Shown: positions 1 to 10,228 of the stretch, one piece after another | Layout: every line of letters starts with the position of its first letter | Position numbering within the stretch: position 1 is the first letter of the stretch | NCBI RefSeq assembly: GCF_000001735.4 | Contig: NC_003076.8 | Coordinates: 3,906,001 to 3,970,000 of the forward strand | DNA length: 64,000 bases | Direction of reading: 5' to 3' | From: Arabidopsis thaliana | Lineage: Eukaryota; Streptophyta; Magnoliopsida; Brassicales; Brassicaceae | The notes under the pieces: generated by a model | The model's database searches: none | What the model saw: the letters and a program-made list of their open reading frames with translations, nothing else | Told to the model about the DNA's origin: nothing | Translations under genes and position numbers: made by a program

Positions 1-3000
1 ATCCATTGAAACATCACTCCAGATCGTTTCAGGAATTGGTAATGGTTGAAGCAACCCTGGATATGCTGCGTTATCCGGCTTACACTGTTGACACACATTA
101 CAACTCCTAATGTAAGCCTAATCTCTTTTACCATACCCTTCCAGTAAAACAGACCCTTCACCCGCTGGTGAGTAACTTCACGACCTGAATGACCACCAAC
201 GCCTGAGCCGTGTAACCATTGCAAAATATTATCCTTTATTTTCACATCAGCAGGGACAACTATCTTGCTTTTCCTGCGCAACACACCTTGAGTCCAAGAA
301 AAATGTCTCTTAGCAGTAGGATCTTTCTTCAGAGCCTCAATGATATCGTGAAGACCTGAATCAGTGATGTAACCCGCCTGAATTTCTTTGAGAAGGTCAC
401 ATTCCACCACGGTCATCGCCATATGTAAAACCTCTGAACCTTCAACTCGAGACAATGCATCCGCAACCAAGTTCTCCTTACCTTGCTTGTATTGGATTTC
501 GTAATCAAACTCCAATAATTTGGGCAGCCACTGTTGTTGAATAGGGGTATTTAATCGTTGTTCCAGCAAGTATTTCAAACTGCGTTGATCCGTCTTTATG
601 ATAAAGTGGCTTGGTAATAAATAGTGACGCCACTTACGCACCGCAAAGATCACAGCAAGTAACTCTTTCTCATAAATTGACAAATGCAATTGCTTACCTT
701 TTAACTGTCTGCTTATATATGCTAAGGGACGGCCTTCTTGCATCAGCACAGCCCCAATCCCTTGCCCACATGCATCAGTTTCCACTACAAACTGTTTATC
801 AAAAAGAGGTAAAGCTAGTACCGGTGCATGACACATGGCAGCTTTAAGTGCATGAAAAGCTGTTTCTGCCTCGTCAGACCACAGAAACGATTCAGTCTTT
901 GTGAGAGCATGTAAGGGTCCTGCGATAGTGCCGAAACTTTTAACAAACCGCCTGTAGTAGCCAGCCAAACCCAAAAAACCCCTTAACTGCTTCAAAGTCG
1001 CTGGTCTTGGCCAATCTTGAACAGCCTGAATCTTTGCAGGATCTGTAGAAATACCCTCTGAGCTAATAAAATGGCCCAAATACTCCACTCTACTGACCGC
1101 AAAAGCACACTTACTTCGCTTAGCATACAACTTGTTCTCACGCATTACCTCAAAGACAAGCTTAAGATGCTGCTCATGTTCTTCTAGTGATGAGTTATAG
1201 ATGAGAATATCATCAAAGAAAACCAGAATAAACTTCCTCAAAAATGTCTTGAAAACTGAATTCATTAGACTTTGGAAATTAGCAGGAGCATTAGTCAGGC
1301 CAAACGGCATAACCAAGTACTCACAGTGTCCACTATGTGTCTTGAAAGCTGTTTAATGGATATTAACAGGTGCCATTCTCACTTGATGATAACTTGCTCG
1401 CAAATCTATTTTAGAAAAGACCACAGCACCTCCGAGCTCATCCATTAAATCCTCTATTAATGGAATTGGGAATCTATCCTTAACAGTCATTCCATTGAGC
1501 TCTCTATAGTCTACACACAACCGCCAGGATCCATCCTTCTTCTTAACCAAAACCACTGGGGATGCATAAGAACTGGAACTACCTTGGATTGTACCAGCTG
1601 CTAACATGTCCTCAACAATCTTGTCTATCTCATTCTTTTGGTGAATAACATATCTGTACGGTCGCTGGTTTACAGGATTAGACCCCTCCAATAGTGGAAT
1701 GCGATGATCATGTTGATCTCTGAATGGTGGAAGCTCAGTAGGTTCAACAAAAATATCTTGATATGTATTCACAACTCTCTCCACTCCTGAGTCTACTTCT
1801 GTCTCCACTGCTAAGGTGTTAAGCATACAAAGTTCACTATCAACTTCCTCATTTGACTGAATCTCTTGCACACATACCATGGCTAACTGAACCTCCTCCT
1901 CCTTAAGTTTCTGTAATTTCTGAACCTTCATCTCACGGACAGAACCACTGTGAATGCCATGTAACAATACCTTTTGATTTGCAAACTTGAATCTCATTTC
2001 GAGCTTCTTAAATTCCCAAGAAATAGGACCCAACGTTTCAAGCCACTGTACCCCTAAAACCATATCCACACCTTGTAATGGAATCAACAAAATATCAGAC
2101 TGAAATTTAGTAGATTGCAGCTTCCACTCAAAGTCACGAATCTTGCCCTCAACTTTCAGTTTTCGACCATCTGCCACTGAAACTCTCGATAACCCTGCAG
2201 TTTCTACCTGATAACCCAGTTTCTTAGCCATTCTTGCGTCCAAAAAATTGTGAGTAGAGCCTGAGTCTATCAGAATAAAGATAACCTTCTTGTCATAAGT
2301 ACCTCTGACTAGCATCGTCTTGTAATCTGAGATACCAGCCACTGCATTTACTGAGATCTGAGGCATGTGTCTGGGGTCCTGATCTTCATCTTCCAACAAG
2401 ACCTCAGAAGCATCCTCAAACTCTTCATCCACTTCCATACGGAAAAGTTGTGTTTTCCTGTGAACCAAGTAATGCTCTGGAGTGTACTTCTCATCACAGA
2501 AATAACATAACCCTTTAGCTCTTCGCTCGCTCATTTCTTGCTGAGACATCTTCTTGGGCTGCTGACTCACAGGCTTGAAACCACCCCGCGACGAAGATTG
2601 ATCAAACTTTCCCTCCTTATCCTTAGAGTTCTGAGAATAACCACCAGCTTGAGTGGGACGAGACGACCGATTTGACACTATTGGCTTCTTAGGATGGGCT
2701 CTCTCATATGTTTTTCCCAAGAACAAGCAATGCCTAATGGATTGTGGCTGAAACATGCGAACATGCATTTGGGTGTCTGTTCTTAAACCTGCCAAATACA
2801 CACTCACCAAGTACTCTTCAGAAAGATTGACTCTAGTCTTAATGAGTTCAAACTTCTAGTGATAATCAACAATACCATCCGTTTCATGTAAATGTTTCAA
2901 TTCAGCCATCAGATCATCACACTCATCTTCGAACCTTTCTTTCAACAGTTTAACATACCCTCTCCAATCATACAAAACCTCCAAACCAATACCAGACTGG

Positions 3001-3497
3001 ATAAAAGACTGATGCCATGTGGAAGCATGACTATCAAAATGAATCGCAGCCATTTTCACCTTCATATCCTCTGGAGTCAGATCCACACCAAAGAATTCCT
3101 CCACCTTGAATAACCATTCCTTCAAACGACTACCATCAAACCTTGGGAAATCTATTTTCCCCAACCTCGTCAAGTTCCCATAAGCGTTATGCTGATCCAT
3201 TCGTATTTGGTTATAGCGATCATCACGAAATGGCTCAGCATAACCCGATCTGGTGTTTGTAACATGAGAACCACCTGGTGTACCACGATCTGCAATAGAA
3301 TGGTCCTCCACCACCTTCTGAGCTGTCGATCTGCTAAGAACACCGTATAGATCAGCAAACTGTTTCATCATCGCCTTGTTCTGCTCTGTCACCAGCAGCT
3401 CCAACCTCGACATCCGCGTTTCCACAGATTCCTCAACCTCCACTTCCTTGCCTTTGTTATCCCTACATTCACCTTCCTGCGAACGAGTAACCACCAT
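1..3497 (-). pseudogene. Retrotransposon gag-pol polyprotein, broken and partial
   Basis: The start is the ATG at 3497 (MVVTRSQEG), just inside the primer site. The upstream extension of the frame lies in the LTR. Gag has the WLFKVEEFF core near 3110-3140 and a knuckle-like CYFCDEKYTPEH at about 2490-2525, where the expected last Cys is Leu. The aspartic protease motif is DSGSTHNFL near 2250-2280. Reverse transcriptase shows KIDLRASYHQ near 1390-1420, MPFGLTNAP near 1290-1315 and the active site VFFDDIL near 1215-1240. RNase H shows ETDACGQGIGAVL near 740-785. The minus-strand frame is interrupted by TAG at 2856-2858 (where Gln fits), by TAA at 1353-1355 (where Lys fits) and by a one-base loss around 116-120 at the start of integrase. 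No full polyprotein can be made. Confidence 0.88.
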
Positions 3498-3514
3498 GAT
3501 TCCAAGGAAAGAGA

Positions 3515-3527
3515 TGGCTCTGATACC
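3515..3527 (-). other. Retrotransposon primer binding site (initiator tRNA-Met type)
   Basis: The minus strand reads GGTATCAGAGCCA directly downstream of the LTR and 18 bases before the gag ATG. This matches the TGGTATCAGAGC class of plant retroelement primer sites complementary to the initiator methionine tRNA 3' end. Confidence 0.75.
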
Positions 3528-3852
3528 TTTAATAGAGAAAACCCAACAAATCAACTCAGATAACTTTCGATTGAATAACTTGTAATCAAATGATCAACAC
3601 GATGTTCATAAAATACCAAATGATCTCATGCTAGCTCTCGAGATGAGAGAAACTAGCTACAAAGTTTCACAGAAAAACCTTAGAAGATTACAAAATGATT
3701 CGATGATCGAAAACGATGACTCTCCTCAGCGTCATATACACGCCTAACGGCCAATTCTGATCTGCAAACCAACACATGCCACGCGTCACTTCCAGATCCT
3801 TCTTTATTCTTCACTGACTTCACACGTGCCAACTCCCACGTGCGGGTTCTGC
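3528..3852 (-). repeat. Probable 5' LTR of the gypsy element
   Basis: This stretch of about 320 bp lies between the primer site and the truncated kinase. On the minus strand it carries a TATA-like GTGTATATGACG near 3730-3742 and a T-rich transcribed part, as expected for an LTR promoter and R region. The partner LTR is outside the window, so the ends cannot be confirmed by comparison. The TG...CA termini and target duplication were not fixed with certainty. Confidence 0.6.
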
Positions 3853-4877
3853 ATCACAAATTCTTGGGAAAAGGTGTTTATGGTTCTGTTGATCTCATCA
3901 GATACACTAAAACCGATGGTTCCTCGTTACAAGCCGCCGTAAAAACATCTTACGCTGAAGATCTCGAAGAATACGACGCGCTCAAAAGAGAGATACAGAT
4001 TCTGTCTGAACTCAAGGGATATCCCAACATCGTTATTTGCTATGGAGACGATTTGGAAGAAGATTTCAACGAACACGGACACAAAGTTTACAAATTGCTT
4101 CTTGAATACGCAAACGAAGGGAGTTTAAGTTCATTCATGGAGAATTATCCCGACAGAAAGTTACCAGATCCGATGATCAGAGACTTCACGCGGATGATTC
4201 TCGAAGGATTGGTCTCAATGCATAGTCACGGTTATGTTCATTGCGATCTCAAATCCGATAACCTTCTTATCTTCTCTCGGAAAGATTCTGCTTCGTGCGA
4301 GTTAAAGATTTTTGATTTTGGAAACTGTAGACAAGTCGGAGAAGTTCCGGATCACTGGAAAAGTGATTACCCGTATGTGGGAACGCCTGAGTCTTTCTTC
4401 GACGGTGTTGCCAAGAAAACCCTAGATTTGTGGTCGTTAGGGTGCTTAGTGTTGAAGATTTATACAGGTGAGCAGCCATGGGAAAGAGTTACTAGTGTCG
4501 ATTTCGTGAATTTTCTTAGTGATGGTGAAGCTCCAAATATTCCTGAATATGTGCCTTGTGATGCAAGAGAGTTTATTGAAACGTGTTTCGCAAGGGAACA
4601 TGAGAAGAGAGGTACCGCGTCTGAGTTGTTATTGCATCCGTTTTTGTGTCAGAAGCAACCCTTGCTGGTGAAGTTGAAATTGAGAATCAAACAAGCTTCG
4701 AAGATAACAATGGGTATTAGAGAGAAGCCCCTGACATTGAAGATGTTTCTATCTAAGCCTCCACAACTTAAAAAACTTTTGAGTAAACTTTTGAGGTTGA
4801 AGAAGATGATTCATCCGAAACCATTGGAATTGGATTCTAGTTTCGTTTCTTACAGTAGTGATCTCTGTTTATTATAA
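3840..4877 (+). CDS. Protein kinase, MAPKKK-like, 5' end missing (At5g12090-like)
   Basis: The single-exon open frame encodes a Ser/Thr kinase domain: glycine loop GKGVYGSV, catalytic Lys in AAVKT, catalytic loop HCDLKSDN, DFG, TPES in the activation segment, DLWSLGCLV, and the late Arg motif EKRGTASELLLHPF. A basic C-terminal tail of about 70 residues follows. HCDLKSDN with DFGNCR resembles the plant MAPKKK-like (MEKK-related) single-exon kinases. The frame has no ATG at its beginning: it starts at GTG 3840 in LTR-like sequence, runs open back to an in-frame TGA at 3717-3719, and contains no ATG in that stretch. The first in-frame ATG (4137) lies after the glycine loop and the catalytic Lys. 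The native 5' end therefore appears lost to the retroelement. The rest is intact, so the loss may be recent. It may be an unexpressed relic. Confidence 0.75.
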   Translation: MRVLHHKFLGKGVYGSVDLIRYTKTDGSSLQAAVKTSYAEDLEEYDALKREIQILSELKGYPNIVICYGDDLEEDFNEHGHKVYKLLLEYANEGSLSSFMENYPDRKLPDPMIRDFTRMILEGLVSMHSHGYVHCDLKSDNLLIFSRKDSASCELKIFDFGNCRQVGEVPDHWKSDYPYVGTPESFFDGVAKKTLDLWSLGCLVLKIYTGEQPWERVTSVDFVNFLSDGEAPNIPEYVPCDAREFIETCFAREHEKRGTASELLLHPFLCQKQPLLVKLKLRIKQASKITMGIREKPLTLKMFLSKPPQLKKLLSKLLRLKKMIHPKPLELDSSFVSYSSDLCLL

Positions 4878-5387
4878 GTGTATAGATCACAATTATGCAA
4901 ATAACTCATCCCTATCAATCTGTAATTTACGAGATTAGTACTGTTGAGTTTAGTTTTGCTTTGAAGTATTTTTTTTGGATAATTACGTATTTACATCTTT
5001 AAATAGGTTTCACTGTGTGTTGTATATGCGATCCAAGGTGCTTTGAATCGTTAAATTGATATGATGGTGAAATTAATATAGCTTACTATCTCATTAGTGC
5101 ATAAGCCAAACGTGACAAGGTAACTCATACATGGCAGAGAGAACATTGCTCTGCAATAGCTTCTTACCTTGTTGTGACCTGTGATACTAGTGTGTGACAA
5201 CAAGAAATGAAAAATGTAAAGTTTCCTTAAAACTTTAATCAAACAGTATAATCAAGCAATGAAATGAACAATTTTGTTTTTAATTTCAAAATGATTATCA
5301 AAGTTCTATTCATGTCCGAATATTCGTTTTATTTTAAGGTTATTTCGTTAAGATTCACTTTTGCAGAGCGTCGCCGGCAGCTCAACG
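4878..5387. other. Intergenic: kinase 3' flank and PPR promoter
   Basis: AT-rich spacer. It must hold the 3' end of the kinase gene and the promoter of the PPR gene. I recognised no conserved element in it. Confidence 0.5.
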
Positions 5388-7838
5388 ATGGTGACTCGCT
5401 TAAGACTCGTTTCGAGATCTTCTCGTTACGCCACCGTCAAGTTCACTGACTCTGTCTCAGCATGCTCATGTCGTCGTCTCTTCTCTGCCTCCACCGACCC
5501 CGAACCCGAATCTCAACCCGAACAAGCCCCGCCTACGAATCCCGTCACCGGAGACGAAAAGCTACGGAATCTCCGAGTTCTTCTCCAGCAGAATCGAATC
5601 GAAACGGCGCGTGGCGTTCTCTCTTCGCTGCTTCGATCGGATTCTACGCCTTTCGCATCGCCGAAAGAGCTCTTCTCCGCCTTCTCGTTATCATCTCCGT
5701 CGTTGAAACACGATTTCTCCTACTTGCTTCTCTCCGTGCTACTAAACGAATCGAAGATGATTTCTGAAGCTGCGGATTTGTTTTTCGCTTTGAGGAATGA
5801 AGGTATTTATCCCAGCTCAGATTCGTTAACGCTTTTGCTTGATCATCTTGTGAAGACGAAACAATTCAGAGTGACTATAAACGTGTTTTTGAACATTCTC
5901 GAATCTGATTTTCGTCCGAGTAAGTTCATGTATGGGAAAGCAATTCAAGCTGCTGTGAAATTGAGCGATGTAGGTAAAGGTTTAGAGCTGTTTAACCGGA
6001 TGAAGCACGATAGAATCTATCCCAGTGTGTTTATCTACAATGTCCTTATTGATGGATTGTGTAAAGGGAAAAGGATGAATGATGCAGAACAGTTGTTCGA
6101 CGAAATGCTTGCAAGAAGATTGTTACCTTCTTTGATAACGTATAACACGTTGATTGATGGATATTGCAAAGCTGGGAATCCGGAAAAGAGTTTTAAAGTG
6201 AGAGAACGTATGAAAGCGGATCATATCGAACCGAGTCTTATTACGTTTAATACTTTGCTTAAGGGGCTGTTTAAAGCTGGAATGGTGGAAGATGCAGAGA
6301 ATGTTTTGAAGGAAATGAAGGATCTGGGGTTTGTACCAGATGCTTTCACCTTCAGTATTCTGTTTGATGGTTATTCGAGTAACGAGAAAGCTGAGGCTGC
6401 GTTGGGTGTTTATGAGACTGCGGTTGATTCTGGCGTGAAAATGAATGCTTATACTTGTAGCATTTTGTTGAATGCGTTGTGCAAAGAAGGAAAGATCGAG
6501 AAAGCGGAAGAGATTTTGGGGAGAGAGATGGCTAAGGGGCTTGTCCCGAACGAGGTTATTTATAACACTATGATTGATGGATACTGTCGAAAAGGTGATC
6601 TGGTTGGTGCTCGTATGAAAATTGAAGCAATGGAGAAACAAGGGATGAAGCCAGATCATTTGGCGTATAATTGTTTGATTAGGAGATTTTGTGAATTGGG
6701 GGAAATGGAGAATGCTGAGAAAGAGGTTAACAAAATGAAACTGAAGGGAGTTTCTCCTAGCGTGGAGACATATAACATCCTGATTGGGGGCTATGGGAGA
6801 AAATATGAATTTGATAAGTGCTTCGACATTCTTAAAGAAATGGAAGATAACGGGACAATGCCGAATGTAGTTAGCTATGGAACTCTGATAAATTGTTTGT
6901 GCAAAGGTTCTAAACTTCTTGAAGCTCAGATTGTTAAGAGGGATATGGAAGATAGAGGGGTTTCACCGAAAGTAAGGATATATAACATGCTAATCGATGG
7001 TTGTTGCTCAAAGGGGAAGATAGAAGACGCTTTCCGGTTTTCTAAGGAGATGCTCAAAAAGGGAATAGAATTAAACCTGGTGACTTATAACACCCTCATT
7101 GATGGGTTGTCCATGACCGGAAAATTATCAGAAGCTGAAGACTTACTTCTTGAAATCTCAAGAAAGGGTCTCAAACCAGATGTATTCACGTATAACTCAC
7201 TAATATCTGGATATGGATTCGCTGGAAACGTGCAAAGATGTATCGCGCTCTATGAAGAGATGAAGAGATCAGGAATAAAACCCACTCTGAAGACATATCA
7301 TCTTTTGATCAGTTTGTGTACCAAGGAGGGGATAGAGCTCACAGAGAGATTATTTGGAGAGATGTCATTGAAACCAGACTTATTAGTTTACAATGGGGTT
7401 CTCCATTGCTACGCCGTACATGGAGACATGGAAAAGGCTTTTAATTTGCAGAAGCAGATGATTGAAAAGAGTATCGGTTTGGATAAGACAACCTATAACA
7501 GCTTGATTCTGGGACAACTGAAGGTAGGAAAACTGTGCGAGGTTAGGAGTTTGATTGACGAGATGAATGCCCGGGAAATGGAACCTGAAGCTGATACATA
7601 TAACATAATAGTGAAAGGGCATTGCGAGGTGAAAGATTATATGAGTGCATATGTTTGGTACAGAGAGATGCAAGAGAAGGGTTTTCTGTTAGATGTTTGC
7701 ATAGGCAACGAGCTAGTGAGTGGGCTTAAAGAAGAATGGAGGTCAAAGGAGGCAGAGATTGTCATTTCTGAGATGAATGGTCGCATGCTAGGTGATGTAA
7801 CAGTGGATGAAGATCTATCTGCAACAGAGAAGCTTTGA
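5388..7838 (+). CDS. P-class pentatricopeptide repeat protein, mitochondrial (At5g12100-like)
   Basis: Intronless, 816 residues from the ATG at 5388; the upstream in-frame extension begins at TTG and is not the likely start. The N-terminus is Ser/Arg-rich with few acids (MVTRLRLVSRSSRYATV), which fits a mitochondrial presequence. From about residue 110 to 800 there are about 18-19 tandem 35-residue PPR motifs, recognisable by repeated YNTLIDGYCK-type helices (near 6050, 6145, 6565, 7085 and 7190). There is no E, DYW or SMR domain at the C-terminus, so it is P class. P-class PPR proteins bind organellar RNA and guide processing, stability or translation. The RNA target cannot be read from the sequence. 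The length equals the 816 residues I recall for At5g12100. Confidence 0.92.
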   Translation: MVTRLRLVSRSSRYATVKFTDSVSACSCRRLFSASTDPEPESQPEQAPPTNPVTGDEKLRNLRVLLQQNRIETARGVLSSLLRSDSTPFASPKELFSAFSLSSPSLKHDFSYLLLSVLLNESKMISEAADLFFALRNEGIYPSSDSLTLLLDHLVKTKQFRVTINVFLNILESDFRPSKFMYGKAIQAAVKLSDVGKGLELFNRMKHDRIYPSVFIYNVLIDGLCKGKRMNDAEQLFDEMLARRLLPSLITYNTLIDGYCKAGNPEKSFKVRERMKADHIEPSLITFNTLLKGLFKAGMVEDAENVLKEMKDLGFVPDAFTFSILFDGYSSNEKAEAALGVYETAVDSGVKMNAYTCSILLNALCKEGKIEKAEEILGREMAKGLVPNEVIYNTMIDGYCRKGDLVGARMKIEAMEKQGMKPDHLAYNCLIRRFCELGEMENAEKEVNKMKLKGVSPSVETYNILIGGYGRKYEFDKCFDILKEMEDNGTMPNVVSYGTLINCLCKGSKLLEAQIVKRDMEDRGVSPKVRIYNMLIDGCCSKGKIEDAFRFSKEMLKKGIELNLVTYNTLIDGLSMTGKLSEAEDLLLEISRKGLKPDVFTYNSLISGYGFAGNVQRCIALYEEMKRSGIKPTLKTYHLLISLCTKEGIELTERLFGEMSLKPDLLVYNGVLHCYAVHGDMEKAFNLQKQMIEKSIGLDKTTYNSLILGQLKVGKLCEVRSLIDEMNAREMEPEADTYNIIVKGHCEVKDYMSAYVWYREMQEKGFLLDVCIGNELVSGLKEEWRSKEAEIVISEMNGRMLGDVTVDEDLSATEKL

Positions 7839-8482
7839 AAATCAATAATGTGTGCTTCAAGATAAATCCTTTGACTCCTGGTTCACTTCCACCAATCTGG
7901 TCAGTCCGAATCAGGGCTCCGTAGATGATTTCAGTTTGGTTTGGCTCGGTTAAGGTTTTGACTTATCTTATCCACCAGTAGATGTCATGAGTCATGACCG
8001 AAACTTTCTTTGAGGACCTTAAAAGTCCACAACGTTTTTATGGGATCCATATTTATGGTAATTTACGATAGGTACAATGACTTTGAGTTAGGCTTTAGGT
8101 TGATTGGTAGATTAACAAAGGTAAGAATAGTAAACCATTTGTTCTAGTTATCTGTTTTGAAAATGAGATAGAACTAATTTGTATCATACGCAATGTCTCA
8201 AGCTTTTACTGTTTTTTACAGAAAACAGTAAACCGGACTGTACTAGAATGATGTGACATAAGTCAAAAATCACCAAAACATAAATGAGAAAAAAACAAAC
8301 AAACAAAAATTTAGTAGAGTTTTCAAACGTGTGAGTGGCACGGTGGGAGGGAACACTCTAGAAAAGAAAATTAGCCCCACAAAGTCACTAGAAGCATCTC
8401 TTCAAGGCATTCTCTGGTTTACCCTATTTTAGAGTGAGTGAGCTCGTCTTCTCTCCACAGAAACTTAACTTGAGCTGCATCA
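7839..8482. other. Intergenic: PPR 3' flank and eEF1B promoter
   Basis: Spacer of about 640 bp between two same-strand genes. The last roughly 80 bp before the ATG at 8483 is pyrimidine-rich leader. No repeat or extra coding frame is supported. Confidence 0.5.
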
Positions 8483-9732
8483 ATGGCGGTTACATTTTCT
8501 GATCTCCACACAGAGCGAGGTCTCAAAACCCTCGAGGAACATCTCGCCGGTAAAACGTACATCTCCGGGTAAACACGCATATTCTTTCATAATTTGCTAT
8601 ATCATTCATCAATAGCTTAGATTTTGCACAGTTTCTACTTACATCTTGGAACTCGGTTTTGTTTCAGCGATCAGCTTTCGGTTGATGATGTGAAGGTTTA
8701 CGCTGCCGTATTGGAGAATCCAGGTGATGGTTTTCCCAATGCTAGCAAGTGGTACGATTCTGTTGCTTCTCACCTAGCTAAAAGGTTCGTTTTATTCTCA
8801 TTCGTTTTTGCTTCTTGTTGATCTTCTGATTGAATGGCTCTTTGGAGAATGATGACTTCTTTGAATGTTTCAGTTTTCCCGGGAAAGCAGACGGAGTGAG
8901 AGTTGGTGGTGGTGTTGCTCCTCCATCTGAAGCTCATCCACATACTGAGGTACTAAAAGTAGTCAAAATATGGAATGACGCCAATGTAATCTGTTTGTAG
9001 AATTGAAACAATTATTTGATAGTGTGAGATCAAGTAGAGGAAAATGCAATTGTGGTGCTGTTGGAATGATGATTTTGTATACTGTAATTTAGCTTTGCCC
9101 CTCAACTTATATCTGCAGGAACCTGCTGCTGATGGTGATGGTGATGATGATGATGATATTGATCTTTTCGCTGATGAGACTGAAGATGAGAAAAAAGCTG
9201 CTGAAGAGAGAGAAGCTGCTAAGAAAGATACTAAGAAGACTAAAGAGAGTAAGTCTTTCTCTAAACTTGGATTGGATCACTGTGGACTATTATAGTGTAA
9301 ATTGTTAGAATCTTGAGATCCTGCTCATGTTTGGTTACTTTTGTTATTCTCTTTTAACTTTTTTGTTAGGTGGAAAATCTTCTGTGCTACTGGAAGTAAA
9401 ACCATGGGATGATGAAACCGACATGAAGAAGTTAGAAGAAGCTGTTCGTAGTGTTCAGATGCCAGGTCTTACATGGGGAGCTTGTAAGTCAAAGAATGTT
9501 TATCTATTTTGCACAAGAGCTCAAGTTTTTTTTTTTTTTTGGTTTCTGATGTGAGCAATTTGTTGCAGCGAAATTGGTACCTGTTGGTTACGGGATAAAG
9601 AAACTCACAATCATGATGACAATTGTTGATGACCTTGTGTCTGTGGACAACCTCATTGAAGACCATCTCACCTCAGAGCCTAACAACGAGTACATCCAAA
9701 GTGTCGATATTGTCGCTTTTAACAAGATTTAG
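8483..9732 (+). CDS. EF1B1: Elongation factor 1-beta (eEF1B guanine-nucleotide exchange subunit)
   Basis: Six exons: 8483-8568, 8668-8784, 8874-8949, 9119-9248, 9370-9483, 9569-9732; all junctions are GT-AG and total 687 bases, giving 228 residues. The protein exchanges GDP for GTP on eEF1A in cytosolic translation elongation. The N-terminal part (about 1-70) is the GST-C-like region seen in plant beta subunits. An acidic hinge follows ([13 protein letters not shown], about 100-115), then a Lys/Glu-rich stretch and the exchange domain ([15 protein letters not shown], about 140, to the C-terminal VDIVAFNKI). The exchange domain ends in the family-typical NKI. The length matches Arabidopsis EF-1-beta 1 (At5g12110) as I recall it. 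Confidence 0.93.
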
Positions 9733-10228
9733 ACACATGAGAAAGATGTCGAGTTTTTCAGTTTTGGTGTCAGTCTTGTTGTGTTTCGCTAAAGTCTCTT
9801 CTTCAAGTTCCAAGGCCAACTTTGGAGTTGAAGCACATTAACTTCACTTCACTTGGTCTTAATTAAAAGCTATTTGTAAGTTCTTGTCTAAGATAAATTG
9901 CCTGGGCTTGGTAACGTGTGGAAAGAATTGCGGTTAAAAGGCCTAATATGTGACCACATTGAAATACCAAACCCTTATTTACTGCTTACCCTCTTCTAGG
10001 CTATAACAGAAGAAAGCACATGATGGTGTGATATTCAGAAGCATTTTGGTAGCTCCATGTTAAATATGTGGGGAGGATATAAAATATAAGGAAATTTGAA
10101 AGATCCATTTTGAGCAAACAAGCAAGAAACACTTGATAAAACCAGTAACCACAAACTCATATCATCCATCACCTCTCTCTCTCTCCTTTCATTTATCTTT
10201 ATTCTAGAAGAAGAGCATTTTATCACCT
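9733..10228. other. Convergent 3' flanks of eEF1B and UBA-protein genes
   Basis: The two genes converge here, so this stretch should hold both 3' UTRs. No extra gene or repeat was recognised. Confidence 0.5.

Larger units (their letters stand above)
1..3852 (-). mobile_element. Partial Ty3/gypsy LTR retrotransposon, degenerate
   Basis: On the minus strand the order is LTR (about 3528-3850), tRNA-primer site (3515-3527), gag (from 3497), protease, reverse transcriptase, RNase H and the start of integrase, which runs off the left edge. Gag-protease-RT-RH-IN order is the Ty3/gypsy (Metaviridae) arrangement. The 3' LTR and most of integrase lie outside the window. The element is inactivated by two nonsense changes and one frameshift, listed under the coding entry. 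Gag and pol share one reading frame, as in plant gypsy families with a fused polyprotein. The inner LTR boundary is set by the primer site. The outer boundary (roughly 3840-3853) is inferred from where kinase homology begins. Confidence 0.9.

Noticed and set aside
611-847. Plus-strand open frame opposite the RNase H region
   Set aside because: It lies antisense to clearly recognisable retrotransposon RNase H coding sequence.
5361-5387. Upstream extension of the PPR frame
   Set aside because: It begins with TTG, and the ATG at 5388 gives the expected 816-residue protein with a mitochondrial-type N-terminus.
6123-6659. 178-codon minus-strand open frame within the PPR gene
   Set aside because: Antisense shadow of tandem PPR repeats; the composition has no family signature.
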